In this document: piece by piece, positions 10,181 to 20,176 of the stretch | Position numbering within the stretch: the first letter of the stretch is position 1 | How the letters are laid out: every line of letters begins with the position of its first letter | Assembly: GCF_900110925.1 (NCBI RefSeq) | Contig: NZ_FOFP01000015.1 | Coordinates: 78,712-142,711, forward strand | From: Pseudomonas cuatrocienegasensis | Lineage (GTDB): Bacteria; Pseudomonadota; Gammaproteobacteria; Pseudomonadales; Pseudomonadaceae | Length of the DNA stretch: 64,000 bases | Direction: 5' to 3' | Position numbers and translations under genes: made by a program | Notes under the pieces: model-generated | Seen by the model: the letters and a program-made list of their open reading frames with translations, nothing else | The model's database searches: none | Told to the model about the DNA's origin: nothing

Positions 10181-10239
10181 TGCTGTATTTTGGTGCGCCA
10201 TGTCAGCTATGGGGCATGCGTTAGCGCTGCTATGGTGCG
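10181..10239. promoter_or_regulatory. Two NtrC-like activator sites
   Basis: TGCTGT-ATTTT-GGTGCG (10181-10197) and AGCGCT-GCTAT-GGTGCG (10223-10239) each have one good half-site against the NtrC pattern TGCACY-N5-RGTGCA and one poor half. Their centres are 42 bases apart, about four helical turns. They lie roughly 118 and 76 bases upstream of the predicted sigma-54 start. The assignment to NtrC rather than another enhancer-binding protein is tentative. Confidence 0.4.
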
Positions 10240-10280
10240 CGTATACACGGGCATTGCGCATAACGCCGGCTGCCGCGCGC

Positions 10281-10295
10281 TGGCATAAGTCTTGC
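10281..10295 (+). promoter_or_regulatory. Sigma-54 promoter of the transglutaminase/ATP-grasp operon
   Basis: TGGCATAAGTCTTGC, with GG (10282-10283) and GC (10294-10295) separated by exactly 10 bases, is close to the consensus TGGCACG-N4-TTGC. The predicted start near 10307 leaves a 28-base leader containing AGGAGG at 10323-10328, directly before the GTG start codon. Confidence 0.8.
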
Positions 10296-10334
10296 GCACC
10301 TTCATCCATCGCCCAGGCTCGCAGGAGGCCCACT

Positions 10335-13300
10335 GTGTCGATCCATATCGCCTTGCACCATGTGACGCACTACCGCTATGACCGTGACGTCAACCTCGGC
10401 CCGCAAATCGTCCGGCTGCGTCCGGCACCCCACAGCCGCACCCGTATTCTTTCTTATGCCCTGCATGTCGAGCCGGGCGAGCACTTCGTCAACTGGCAGC
10501 AGGACCCCCAGGGCAACTTCCTCGCCCGCCTGGTGTTCCCCGAGAAGACCCGCGAGTTCAAGGTCGAGGTCGACCTGGTCGCCGAGATGGCGGTGTTCAA
10601 CCCATTCGATTTTTTCCTCGAGCCCTATGCCGAGCGTATTCCCTTCGCCTACACCGAGGGCGAGCAGCGCGAGCTGGCGCCTTATCTGGTCAAGCTGCCG
10701 GCGACGCCGCTGTTTGCCAAGTACCTGGCAGGCATCAGCCGCACGCCAACGCCCAGCGCGGATTTTCTGGTCGGCCTGAACCAACGGCTATCGACTGATA
10801 TCGGCTACCTGATCCGTATGGAACCGGGCGTGCAGACCCCGGAAGAAACCCTTGCGAACGCCTCTGGCTCTTGCCGTGATTCGGCCTGGCTGCTGGTGCA
10901 GCTGTTTCGCCACCTGGGGCTGGCGGCGCGCTTCGTCTCCGGTTACCTGATCCAGCTGACCGCTGACGTCAAATCCCTCGATGGCCCGTCCGGCACCGAG
11001 GTGGATTTCACCGATTTGCATGCCTGGTGCGAGGTGTATCTGCCGGGCGCCGGCTGGATCGGCCTGGACCCGACCAGCGGCCTGTTCGCCGGCGAAGGTC
11101 ATATTCCGCTGGCCTGCAGCCCCGAGCCGTCGTCGGCGGCGCCGATCAGCGGTGGCGTGGACGAGTGCGAGTGCGAGTTCAACCACAGCATGAGCATCGA
11201 GCGTATCTGGGAAGCGCCGCGGGTCACCCGGCCCTACAGCGAAGCGCAGTGGCAGGCGATCTGTAGCCTCGGTGAGCGCATCGACGAAGACCTGCAGCGC
11301 CACGATGTACGCCTGACCATGGGTGGCGAGCCAACCTTCGTCGCCCTCGATTACCCCGACGATGACGAGTGGAACACCGCCGCCCTGGGGCCGAACAAAC
11401 GCCGTCTGTCCGCTGACCTGTTCCATCGCCTGCGCGAGCATTACGCGCCCAAGGCGCTGGTGCACTTCGGTCAGGGCAAGTGGTACCCGGGCGAGCAGTT
11501 GCCGCGCTGGTCGCTGAACTGCTTCTGGCGCCGTGACGGCCAGCCGGTGTGGCAGGACGCACGCCTGTATGCCGATGAGCAGCGCGACTATGGGGTCGAT
11601 GCTGCACTGGCAGCACGCTTTCTCGAGATCCTGGCGCGGCGCCTGGGGGTTGACCCGGCGCACCGCATTCCGGCCTATGAAGACCGTTTCTATTACCTGT
11701 GGCGCGAGCGGCGTTTGCCGATCAACGTCACCGCCGAAGACCCGCGCCTGGCCGACCCGCTGGAGCGCGAGCGCCTGCGCCGGGTATTCGAGCAGGGCCT
11801 GGACAAGGTGGTCGGCCATATCCTGCCGCTGGCCCGTGACAGTGATGAGCAAAACTGGATCAGCGGGCCCTGGTTCCTGCGTGACGGACATTGCCGTCTG
11901 ATCCCAGGGGATTCGGCCATTGGCTTCCGCTTGCCACTGGATTCGCAGCCCTGGGTCAAGGAAGCCGACTACCCCTATGTCACCCCAGCCGACCCCTCAC
12001 AGGCGTTTGCCCCGCTGCCGGCGATCACTCAGCTGCAGCGCCAGTTGCGTGGTGTATGGAATGGCAAGGCAAGCACCCGCAGCAAACCAGCGCTCAAGCA
12101 GTCGGCCGCCGATATCGTGCGTACCGCGCTGTGCGCCGAGCCGCGCGACGGCAAGCTGTACTTGTTTATGCCGCCGCTGACTACGCTGGAGGCCTACCTG
12201 GAACTGGTGGTGGCCATCGAGGCCAGCGCCGCCGAGCTGGACTGCCCGGTGATTCTCGAAGGCTACGAGCCGCCGAGCGACCCGCGCCTGGCGTTCTTCC
12301 GGGTGACCCCAGATCCGGGCGTGATCGAGGTGAATATCCACCCGGCTGCCAGCTGGAGCGAACTGGTCGAACGCACCGAGTTTCTCTACGAACAGGCCCG
12401 CCAGTGCCGCCTGACCAGCGAGAAGTTCATGATCGACGGTCGCCACACCGGCACCGGCGGCGGCAACCACTTCGTCCTGGGCGGCGCCACACCGGCGGAT
12501 TCGCCGTTTCTGCGCCGTCCCGACCTGCTGCGCAGCCTGATCAGTTACTGGCACAACCACCCGTCGTTGTCCTACCTGTTCTCCGGCCTGTTTATCGGCC
12601 CGACCTCCCAGGCGCCACGGGTGGATGAAGCACGCAACGATGCGCTCTACGAGCTGGAAGTGGCCTTTGCCCAGTTCCCCGAGCAGGACCGCGAGTGCCC
12701 GCCCTGGCTGGTCGACCGCCTGCTGCGCAACCTGTTGGTGGATGTCACCGGTAACACCCACCGCGCCGAGTTCTGCATCGACAAGCTGTATTCGCCGGAT
12801 TCCGCCTCCGGGCGCTTGGGCCTGCTTGAGTTGCGCGCCTTCGAGATGCCGCCCCATGCGCAGATGAGCCTGGCCCAGCAGTTGCTGCTGCGTGCCCTGG
12901 TCGCGCGCTTCTGGCAGGAGCCCTACACCCCGCCACGCCTGGTGCGCTGGGGTACCGAGCTGCATGATCGCTTCCTGCTGCCGCATTTTATCGAGCAGGA
13001 TTTCGCCGACGTGCTGCAGGAGCTGGGTAGCTTCGGCTATCGCCTGCGCAGCGAATGGTTTGCCCCGCACCTGGAGTTCCGCTTTCCCAAGGCCGGTGAC
13101 TTCAGCGTCAAGGGCATCGACCTGGAGCTGCGTCAGGCCCTGGAGCCTTGGCATGTACTGGGTGAGGAGGGTGCGCCGGGCGGCACGGTGCGTTATGTCG
13201 ACTCGTCCCTGGAGCGTCTGCAGGTCAAGCTCAATGGCCTGCCGGCCGACCGCTACGTGTTGACCTGCAATGGCGTACCGGTGCCCTTGCGGCCCACTGG

Positions 13301-13622
13301 CAAGGTCGGCGAGTTCGTCGGCGGTGTGCGCTACCGTGCCTGGCAGCCGGCCAACTGCCTACAGCCGACTATCGGCGTGCATGCGCCGCTGATCTTTGAC
13401 CTGGTCGATACCTGGATGAATCGCTCCCTGGGCGGTTGCCAGTATCATGTCGCCCACCCAGGCGGGCGCAACTACGACAGCTTGCCGGTCAACGCCTACG
13501 AGGCCGAGAGTCGGCGCCTGGCGCGTTTCTTCCGCGTCGGCCATACGCCAGGCAAACGCCCGCCTTTGCTGGCGATCAGCCATAATGAGAGCCCAATGAC
13601 CCTGGATTTGCGCCACAGCTGA
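10335..13622 (+). CDS. Transglutaminase-like protein with DUF2126 domain
   Basis: A 1095-residue cytoplasmic protein. A transglutaminase N-terminal beta region (from SIHIALHHVTHYRYDR) leads into a transglutaminase core with a complete Cys180 (GSCRDSA), His229 (DLHAW), Asp245 (DPTSG) triad. The C-terminal three quarters match the DUF2126 family, with GGEPTFV, GRHTGTGGGNH and MPPHAQMSLAQQ. The frame is open upstream for 1.9 kb only because it is antisense to cbrA. The GTG at 10335 is chosen because of the AGGAGG site 6 bases before it and the conserved N-terminus. Such proteins occur with ATP-grasp/alpha-E proteins in predicted peptide-ligation systems; no substrate is known to me. Confidence 0.85.
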   Translation: MSIHIALHHVTHYRYDRDVNLGPQIVRLRPAPHSRTRILSYALHVEPGEHFVNWQQDPQGNFLARLVFPEKTREFKVEVDLVAEMAVFNPFDFFLEPYAERIPFAYTEGEQRELAPYLVKLPATPLFAKYLAGISRTPTPSADFLVGLNQRLSTDIGYLIRMEPGVQTPEETLANASGSCRDSAWLLVQLFRHLGLAARFVSGYLIQLTADVKSLDGPSGTEVDFTDLHAWCEVYLPGAGWIGLDPTSGLFAGEGHIPLACSPEPSSAAPISGGVDECECEFNHSMSIERIWEAPRVTRPYSEAQWQAICSLGERIDEDLQRHDVRLTMGGEPTFVALDYPDDDEWNTAALGPNKRRLSADLFHRLREHYAPKALVHFGQGKWYPGEQLPRWSLNCFWRRDGQPVWQDARLYADEQRDYGVDAALAARFLEILARRLGVDPAHRIPAYEDRFYYLWRERRLPINVTAEDPRLADPLERERLRRVFEQGLDKVVGHILPLARDSDEQNWISGPWFLRDGHCRLIPGDSAIGFRLPLDSQPWVKEADYPYVTPADPSQAFAPLPAITQLQRQLRGVWNGKASTRSKPALKQSAADIVRTALCAEPRDGKLYLFMPPLTTLEAYLELVVAIEASAAELDCPVILEGYEPPSDPRLAFFRVTPDPGVIEVNIHPAASWSELVERTEFLYEQARQCRLTSEKFMIDGRHTGTGGGNHFVLGGATPADSPFLRRPDLLRSLISYWHNHPSLSYLFSGLFIGPTSQAPRVDEARNDALYELEVAFAQFPEQDRECPPWLVDRLLRNLLVDVTGNTHRAEFCIDKLYSPDSASGRLGLLELRAFEMPPHAQMSLAQQLLLRALVARFWQEPYTPPRLVRWGTELHDRFLLPHFIEQDFADVLQELGSFGYRLRSEWFAPHLEFRFPKAGDFSVKGIDLELRQALEPWHVLGEEGAPGGTVRYVDSSLERLQVKLNGLPADRYVLTCNGVPVPLRPTGKVGEFVGGVRYRAWQPANCLQPTIGVHAPLIFDLVDTWMNRSLGGCQYHVAHPGGRNYDSLPVNAYEAESRRLARFFRVGHTPGKRPPLLAISHNESPMTLDLRHS

Positions 13623-13731
13623 GTGGCGCCCCGCGTAGAAGCCCGGCCACGCCCGTGTCGACGCCCCTTGAGGGCGCGCACGGGCGTGCGTCGCAAGGGC
13701 CGCGTACCGATGATCTGCTGCCGAGACCTTG

Positions 13732-16224
13732 ATGCCAGACTTGCTTGCCGACTACCCGCTGCCCGAGGCGGCCTACCATGAACTGCTCGACGCCCAGGGC
13801 CAGGTGCGGCCGCACTGGCGCCGACTGTTTGCCCAATTGCAACGCAGCAGCACCGCGCAGCTGAATCAGCGCCAAGCGCTGCTGGCCCGGCAGATCCAGG
13901 AAAACGGCGTGACCTACAACGTCTATGCCGACCCGGAAGGCGCTGATCGCCCCTGGGAACTCGACCTGCTGCCCAACCTGATTCCCGCCCACGAGTGGCA
14001 GCAGATCGCTGCCGGTGTGGCCCAGCGTGCCAGCCTGCTGAATGCGGTATTGGCCGATGTCTACGGGCCGCAGCAGTTGCTCGCCGATGGCCTGCTGCCG
14101 CCGGAGCTGGTGTTTGGCCACAACAACTACCTGTGGCCGTGCCAGGGCGTACAGCCGCCTGGCGGCACCTACCTGCACCTGTATGCGGTGGACCTGGCGC
14201 GTGCGCCCGATGGCCGTTGGTGGGTCACTGCCGATCGTACCCAGGCGCCTTCGGGCGCCGGTTACGCACTGGAGAACCGGCAAATTCTCTCGCGTGCCTT
14301 CCCGGACCTGTACCGCGACCTCGGCGTGCAGCACCTGGCTGGCTTCTTCCGTACCCTGCAGGACACCCTGGCGCGTCAGGCCCCGGCCGATGGCGAGCCG
14401 CCGCTGGTGGTGCTGCTGACGCCGGGGCGTTTCAACGAAAGTTATTTCGAGCACCTGTACCTGGCGCGCCAACTCGGTTATCCGTTGGTCGAGGGTAGCG
14501 ACCTGACGGTGCGCGATGCCACTGTCTACCTCAAGACCCTGGCCGGTCTGCGTCGTGTGCATGCGGTGCTGCGCCGCCTGGACGACGACTTCTGCGACCC
14601 GCTGGAGCTGCGCACCGATTCCGCCCTGGGCGTGCCAGGCCTGCTCGAGGCGGTGCGTCAGGGCCGGGTGCTGGTGGCCAATGCCCTGGGCAGTGGCGTG
14701 CTGGAGTCGCCGGGCTTGCCGGGCTTTCTGCCGGCCATCGCCGAGAAGCTGCTGGGCACGCCGCTGCTGCTGCCGAGCATCGCCAGTTGGTGGTGCGGCG
14801 AGCCGCCAGTCCTCGAAGCGGCGCTGAAGAAACTGCCGGAGTTGCTGATTCGCCCGACCTTTCCGTCCCAGAGCTTCACTCCGGTGTTCGGCCGCGACCT
14901 CGATGCTGCGCAGCGCGAGGCCCTCAGCGAGCGCCTGCGGGCGCGCCCCTACGCCTATGTCGCCCAGGCCCTGGCGCAACTGTCCCAGGCGCCGGTGTGG
15001 CAGGCCGATGAGGCCAGCCTGCAGCCACGGGCCATCGGCATGCGAGTTTTCGCTGTGGCCAGCGCCGACGGTTACCGGGTGATGCCAGGCGGCCTGACCC
15101 GGGTGGCAGCCGATGCCGACGCCGAGGTGGTGTCGATGCAGCGTGGCGGGGCGAGCAAGGACACCTGGGTGCTCAGCGAGCGCCAGGTCAGTGGCGAACC
15201 CTGGCAGTGGCTGCGGCCATTGGGCGTCGCCGATCTGGTGCGCAGCGACCCCTTCCTGCCATCGCGCATGGTCGAGAACCTGTTCTGGTTCGGTCGCTAC
15301 AGCGAGCGCTGTGAAGACAGCGCGCGGCTGCTGCGTATCATGCTGGCGCGCTACGTCGACGACGATGACGATCCCCAGGCCTTGCAGACCGCACTGGTGC
15401 TGGGCGAGCGCCTGGGCCTGCTACCCGAGGCGGACAGCGGCGAGCTGGATGAGCGCCTGCTCGAGGCCCTGCTTGGCGAGGAGTGGCCGGCCAGCCTGCG
15501 GGCCAACCTGCAACGCCTGCAGTGGACCGCCGGCAGCGTGCGCGGCAAGCTGTCCCAGGCCAACTGGCAAGCCCTGGTGGAGTTGCAGCGTGAGGCCCAG
15601 GAGCTGGATGCCGAGCACGGCGACTTCGGCGACCTGCTGGATTTTCTCAACCGCCTGCTGATGTCCCTGGCCGCACTCTCGGGCTTCGCCCTGGACGACA
15701 TGACCCGCGACGATGGCTGGCGCTTCCTGATGATCGGGCGCTGCATCGAGCGCCTGCAGTTTATCTGCGACAGCGTCGCCGGCTTTCTGCGCAGCGGCGC
15801 GGCGCAGGACCAGTCCGCGCTGGAATGGCTGCTCGAACTGGGCAACAGTAGCATCACCTACCGCACCCGTTACCTGGCCTCGGCGCAGTTGATCCCGGTG
15901 CTCGACCTGTTGCTGCTGGATGAGCAGAACCCCCATTCAGTGCTGTTCCAGCTACGCACCCTGCTGCGCTCGCTGCAGCGCCTGGGTGAGCGTTTTGAGC
16001 TACCCGAGGAACAGGCCCTGGCGACGCTGGAGCAGCAGTTGTCGGCCTTCCAACTGAGTAGCCTGGAAAACCCGCTGTTTGGCAGCGAAGGTGTGGATGC
16101 CGTGCTCGACGGTCTGGCAGAACGGCTGGAAGCCATCGCCCAGGCGGCCAGCGAGACGTCAGATCGCCTTGGGCTGCGTTTTTTCGTTCACGTCGATGCC
16201 AGCCAGCGGACCCAGTCGTCATGA
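13732..16224 (+). CDS. Circularly permuted ATP-grasp protein fused to alpha-E domain
   Basis: An 830-residue protein. The first about 480 residues match the circularly permuted ATP-grasp (DUF404/DUF407) family, with VYADPEGADRPWELDLLP, QAPSGAGYALENRQ, LTPGRFNESYFEH and LPSIASWWCGEP. The rest (from SRMVENLFWFGRYSERCED, about residue 510) is the helical alpha-E (DUF403) domain. In many bacteria these are separate genes, so this is a natural fusion. ATP-grasp enzymes make amide or peptide bonds by acyl phosphate activation; the substrate here is unknown. The TTG immediately before the ATG is less likely to be the start. The stop overlaps the next start by 4 bases. Confidence 0.85.
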   Translation: MPDLLADYPLPEAAYHELLDAQGQVRPHWRRLFAQLQRSSTAQLNQRQALLARQIQENGVTYNVYADPEGADRPWELDLLPNLIPAHEWQQIAAGVAQRASLLNAVLADVYGPQQLLADGLLPPELVFGHNNYLWPCQGVQPPGGTYLHLYAVDLARAPDGRWWVTADRTQAPSGAGYALENRQILSRAFPDLYRDLGVQHLAGFFRTLQDTLARQAPADGEPPLVVLLTPGRFNESYFEHLYLARQLGYPLVEGSDLTVRDATVYLKTLAGLRRVHAVLRRLDDDFCDPLELRTDSALGVPGLLEAVRQGRVLVANALGSGVLESPGLPGFLPAIAEKLLGTPLLLPSIASWWCGEPPVLEAALKKLPELLIRPTFPSQSFTPVFGRDLDAAQREALSERLRARPYAYVAQALAQLSQAPVWQADEASLQPRAIGMRVFAVASADGYRVMPGGLTRVAADADAEVVSMQRGGASKDTWVLSERQVSGEPWQWLRPLGVADLVRSDPFLPSRMVENLFWFGRYSERCEDSARLLRIMLARYVDDDDDPQALQTALVLGERLGLLPEADSGELDERLLEALLGEEWPASLRANLQRLQWTAGSVRGKLSQANWQALVELQREAQELDAEHGDFGDLLDFLNRLLMSLAALSGFALDDMTRDDGWRFLMIGRCIERLQFICDSVAGFLRSGAAQDQSALEWLLELGNSSITYRTRYLASAQLIPVLDLLLLDEQNPHSVLFQLRTLLRSLQRLGERFELPEEQALATLEQQLSAFQLSSLENPLFGSEGVDAVLDGLAERLEAIAQAASETSDRLGLRFFVHVDASQRTQSS

Positions 16225-17119
16225 CCAGCGCGCACTACCAGATTCTGCATGACACCCATTACCGCTATTCGGCGCCGGTTTCCCTGGCCCAGCAGTTGGC
16301 CCACTTGTGGCCGCGCGACTGCGCCTGGCAGCGCTGCCACCTGCGCCAACTGGAGGTCGGCCCGCAGCCGTGCCAGCGCCGCGATGCCCTCGACGTGCAT
16401 GGCAACCCGCTGACCCGCCTGGTGTTCGAGCGTCCACACGACGAGCTCAAGGTCAGCGCGCGGCTGCAGGTCGAGGTGCTGGCGCGTGTTGCCCTGACGC
16501 TCGAAAATTCCCCGCCCTGGGAGCGTGCCTGCGCGCTGCTGACCTACAGCGGGCAGCCTTTGCCAGCGCCACTACTGGAGGCGGCGCGCTTTCGCTTCGA
16601 GTCGCCCTATGTGCGCTTGAAGCAGGCCTTCGTCGACTATGCCGAGGACTGCTTTCCGGCGGGGCGCCCGCTGCTGCTGGCGGTGCGTGCGCTGATGCAG
16701 AAGATCTTCACCGAGTTCACCTTCGACGCCGCCGCCACCCAAGTGGCGACGCCATTGTTGCAGGTGCTCGAAGAGCGTCGTGGGGTGTGCCAGGACTTCG
16801 CCCACCTGATGCTCGCCTGCCTGCGCTCGCGGGGTTTGTCGGCGCGTTACGTCAGCGGCTACCTGCTGACCCAGCCGCCACCCGGCCAGCCGCGGCTGAT
16901 CGGCGCCGATGCCTCCCATGCCTGGATCTCGGTGTATTGCCCGCGCCAGGGCTGGGTCGACTTCGACCCGACCAATAACGTGCTACCGGCGTTGGAGCAC
17001 ATCACCCTGGCCTGGGGTCGGGATTTTGCCGATGTCTCACCGCTGCGCGGGGTGATCCTTGGCGGCGGCAGCCACGACCCGGAAGTCGAAGTGACGGTGC
17101 TGCCGCTGGCTGCCCCAGT

Positions 17120-17123
<4 letters not shown>
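16221..17123 (+). CDS. Transglutaminase-like cysteine protease family protein
   Basis: A 300-residue protein with a transglutaminase N-terminal beta domain (HYQILHDTHYRYSAPV) and a core containing the triad Cys190 (RGVCQDFAHL), His233 (ASHAWISVY) and Asp249 (DFDPTNN). No signal peptide is visible. It overlaps the ATP-grasp/alpha-E gene by ATGA, so the two are translationally coupled. Together with the upstream DUF2126 protein it gives an operon with two transglutaminase-fold enzymes and one ligase. In comparable systems such enzymes are thought to cleave or transfer peptide bonds made by the ligase (inference from family reports). Confidence 0.88.
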
Positions 17124-18040
<917 letters not shown>

Positions 18041-18127
18041 GGGAAAAATCCTTCTAAGGGAGAGTGTCAGACCGCAGTTCAGGGCGTCTGTTTGCTTGGC
18101 TTTGCCGAATCATGGCTGAGCAATGTG

Positions 18128-18966
18128 TCAGCCCCATTTGGGCAGAGCAGTCGGGCGCCAGTCATGCAATTGGCTGACCAGTTCAGCCGGCGTTTGTGCC
18201 AACTGCAGCATGGCCCGGTGCGGCGCGCGGACGAACTGTTCGGTAACCAGGTGATCGAGAAACTCGCCCAGACGGCTATAGAAACCGTTGACGTCGAGCA
18301 GGCGTAGGGTCTGTTCCCGTTTCGTCCCGAGCCGCGTTGCTGCGCAAAATCTCGCCAGGCTAGGCGGAGGACGCAGGGAATGGTTGTTCCCTTGCCAAGT
18401 CCTCCAACAACGCATGGCGAGATTTTGCGCGCAACCCGAAGGGCCGGGCCAGTTTTAGCGCGATGCTGCGTTTCTCGATGGCTCATTTAGCTCACTAAAC
18501 TTCGCATCTCGTGCCTTGCCTCGCGCTAAAACGGGCTCCGGCGCGGCCGCGAGCGAAACGGGAACAGACCCTAGGATTTTGCGTGGTAGCCGAGTTGACC
18601 CCAGGTCCACACCTCGAACAGCTCTTCCAGGGTGCCCAGGCCGCCTGGCAGGGCGATAAAGGCATCGCTGAGTTCGGCCATGCGCGCCTTGCGCGCGTGC
18701 ATGCCATCGACCACTTCCAGGCGGGTCAGGCCGCTGTGGCCCACTTCGGCGCGTTTCAGGCTTTGCGGGATGATGCCGATCACTTCACCGCCGGCAGCCA
18801 GAGCGGCATCAGCCACTACGCCCATCAGGCCAACGGCACCGCCGCCGTAGACCAGGCGAATGCCCTGTTCTGCCAGGTAGCGGCCCAGGTGCTCGGCCGC
18901 AGCCCGATACTCGGGATTCGCGCCGGGGCTGGCGCCGCAGAACACACAGATCGATTGCAAGGCCAT
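18128..18966 (-). pseudogene. LOG-family (cytokinin riboside phosphoribohydrolase-like) gene, split by a repeat element
   Basis: The 5' part encodes MALQSICVFCGASPG..., including the LOG/lysine-decarboxylase-like motif PGGLGTLEELFEVWTWGQLGYH, and ends at a TAG created by the end of an inserted repeat (18306-18572). The missing C-terminal 55-60 residues continue beyond the insert (LLDVNGFYSRLGEFLDHLVTEQFVR to the stop at 18128). Removing the insert does not simply restore the frame, so the junction has been altered as well. The truncated product of about 131 residues keeps the catalytic motif but loses the last helices. The start is ATG 18966, with GGAG 6 bases upstream. The family releases adenine from nucleotide monophosphates. 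Confidence 0.88.
18306..18572. repeat. Miniature inverted-repeat element, copy 1 (267 bp)
   Basis: It is bounded by near-perfect terminal inverted repeats, AGGGTCTGTTCCCGTTTCG and its complement, and contains no reading frame of note. It interrupts the LOG gene. Its interior matches copy 2 (19879-20174) almost throughout, in the opposite orientation. The outer flanking bases read TA on both sides, so a 2-base target duplication is possible but not proven. It looks like a non-autonomous element mobilised by a transposase encoded elsewhere. Confidence 0.85.
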
Positions 18967-19034
18967 CATTAACTCCCGGTTGTGCGAGTGTCGCGCAGCA
19001 GGGTAGCGAGGTTGCCCGCTTTTGCCTATGTGAG

Positions 19035-19109
19035 TCAGTCGAGTGTGCTGCCGCTGGCGCCACCGGCATAGGCGACGAGCAAACTGTGTAACAGATCATT
19101 GATAAACAT
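19035..19109 (-). CDS. Possible 24-residue peptide
   Basis: ATG at 19109 is preceded by AGGAG at 8 bases and encodes MFINDLLHSLLVAYAGGASG followed by STLD and a TGA. The first half is hydrophobic. It lies alone in the 400-base gap between the LOG gene and azu. There is no family recognition; the support is only the ribosome site and the reading frame, and chance is possible. The remainder of the gap up to 19371 probably holds the azu promoter, but I see no clear -35/-10 or ANR box. Confidence 0.25.
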   Translation of the reverse strand: MFINDLLHSLLVAYAGGASGSTLD

Positions 19110-19371
19110 GGCCGTTGCTCCTGAGTTAGTGTCGCGACTCTACGCCTTGCTCGGCGCTCTGCACCGTTGATTGTGTGCATCGCAACGATAGGCGCCACGG
19201 GCATTACAGCTGACCCAGCGAGGTACTGAGGGTGCGATCTATTTCTTCATCCTGAGCATTTATCAAACGATCACCTGGGGCGCGGCCTGTTGCCGCAGGG
19301 CATAGGAACCGGGACGCTTGCGGTGCACTCTAAGCAACGAGGCCATTTGCCTCACTGCCCAGGAGACTCAC

Positions 19372-19821
19372 ATGATTCGCAAGTTTGTTGTCGCATCGTT
19401 GCTCGCCCTCTCCAGTGCCCCTCTGCTCGCTGCCGAGTGTGCTGTAGATGTGCAAGCCACAGACCAGATGACCTTCGATACCAAAGAGATCGCGGTCAGC
19501 AAAAGCTGCAAGACCTTCACCGTTAACCTGAAACACTCGGGTTCTCTGCCCAAGGCCTCCATGGGCCATAACTGGGTGCTGAGCAAGACTGCCGACGCCC
19601 CGGCTATTGCCGCCGACGGCATTGGTGCTGGCCTGGACAAGGGCTACCTGAAAGACGGCGACACCCGCGTTATCGCCCACACCAAAATGATCGGTGGCGG
19701 CGAGTCCGACTCGGTGACCTTCGACGTAGCCAAGCTGACTGCCGGCGAAGCCTACCAGTTCTTCTGCTCCTTCCCGGGGCATGTCGCACTGATGAAAGGC
19801 AATCTGAAACTGGTCGACTGA
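19372..19821 (+). CDS. azu: Azurin
   Basis: Periplasmic type I blue copper protein that carries electrons in denitrification and oxidative-stress contexts. The 149 residues comprise a signal peptide of about 20 residues (MIRKFVVASLLALSSAPLLA) and a mature domain starting AECAVDVQATDQM. Copper ligands are visible as His in MGHNWVLS and Cys, His and Met in FFCSFPGHVALMKG. The disulfide cysteines (AEC and KSC) are also present. The ATG at 19372 follows AGGAG by 6 bases. A terminator follows at 19841-19869. Confidence 0.97.
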   Translation: MIRKFVVASLLALSSAPLLAAECAVDVQATDQMTFDTKEIAVSKSCKTFTVNLKHSGSLPKASMGHNWVLSKTADAPAIAADGIGAGLDKGYLKDGDTRVIAHTKMIGGGESDSVTFDVAKLTAGEAYQFFCSFPGHVALMKGNLKLVD

Positions 19822-19840
19822 ACCAGACGCCTGCAGGGAC

Positions 19841-19869
19841 AAAAGCCGCTTCTTACAAGCGGCTTTTTG
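19841..19869 (+). terminator. Rho-independent terminator of azu
   Basis: AAAAGCCGCTT-CTTAC-AAGCGGCTTTTT: an 11-base-pair stem followed by T residues, 20 bases after the azurin stop. Confidence 0.9.
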
Positions 19870-19878
19870 CTGGGCGCT

Positions 19879-20174
19879 AGGGTCTGTTCCCGTTTCGTTC
19901 GCGGCCGCGCCGGAGCCAGTTTTTGCGCGAGGCCAGGCACGAGATGCGAAGTTTAGCCAGCTAAATGAGCCATCGAGAAACGCAGCATCGCGCTAAAACT
20001 GGCCCGGCCCTGCGGGTTGCGCGCAAAATCTCGCCATGCGGTGTTGGAGGACTTGGCAAGGGAACGACGTGGACGGCGAGTCCATTCCCTGCGTCCTCCG
20101 CCTAGCGGAACGCCGCCCGGCCTGGCGAGATTTTTCGCAGCAACGCGGCTTGCGACGAAACGGGAAAAGACCCT
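19879..20174. repeat. Miniature inverted-repeat element, copy 2 (296 bp)
   Basis: Same element as 18306-18572 but in inverted orientation, with ends AGGGTCTGTTCCCGTTTCG and CGAAACGGGAAAAGACCCT. It is about 30 bases longer because of two extra internal segments. It sits immediately after the azu terminator and damages no gene. The pair brackets azurin as inverted repeats about 1.3 kb apart, so it could invert the azurin segment by recombination. Confidence 0.85.
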
Positions 20175-20176
20175 CG

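Noticed and set aside
8433..10334. Very long open frame continuing upstream of the DUF2126 gene
   Set aside because: It is antisense to cbrA and reads as low-complexity Gln/Arg/His-rich sequence typical of high-GC shadow frames; the true start is GTG 10335 with AGGAGG.
19255..19275. Possible ANR/FNR box (ATCAA half-site) upstream of azu
   Set aside because: Only one half-site is convincing and the spacing to the other half is wrong.
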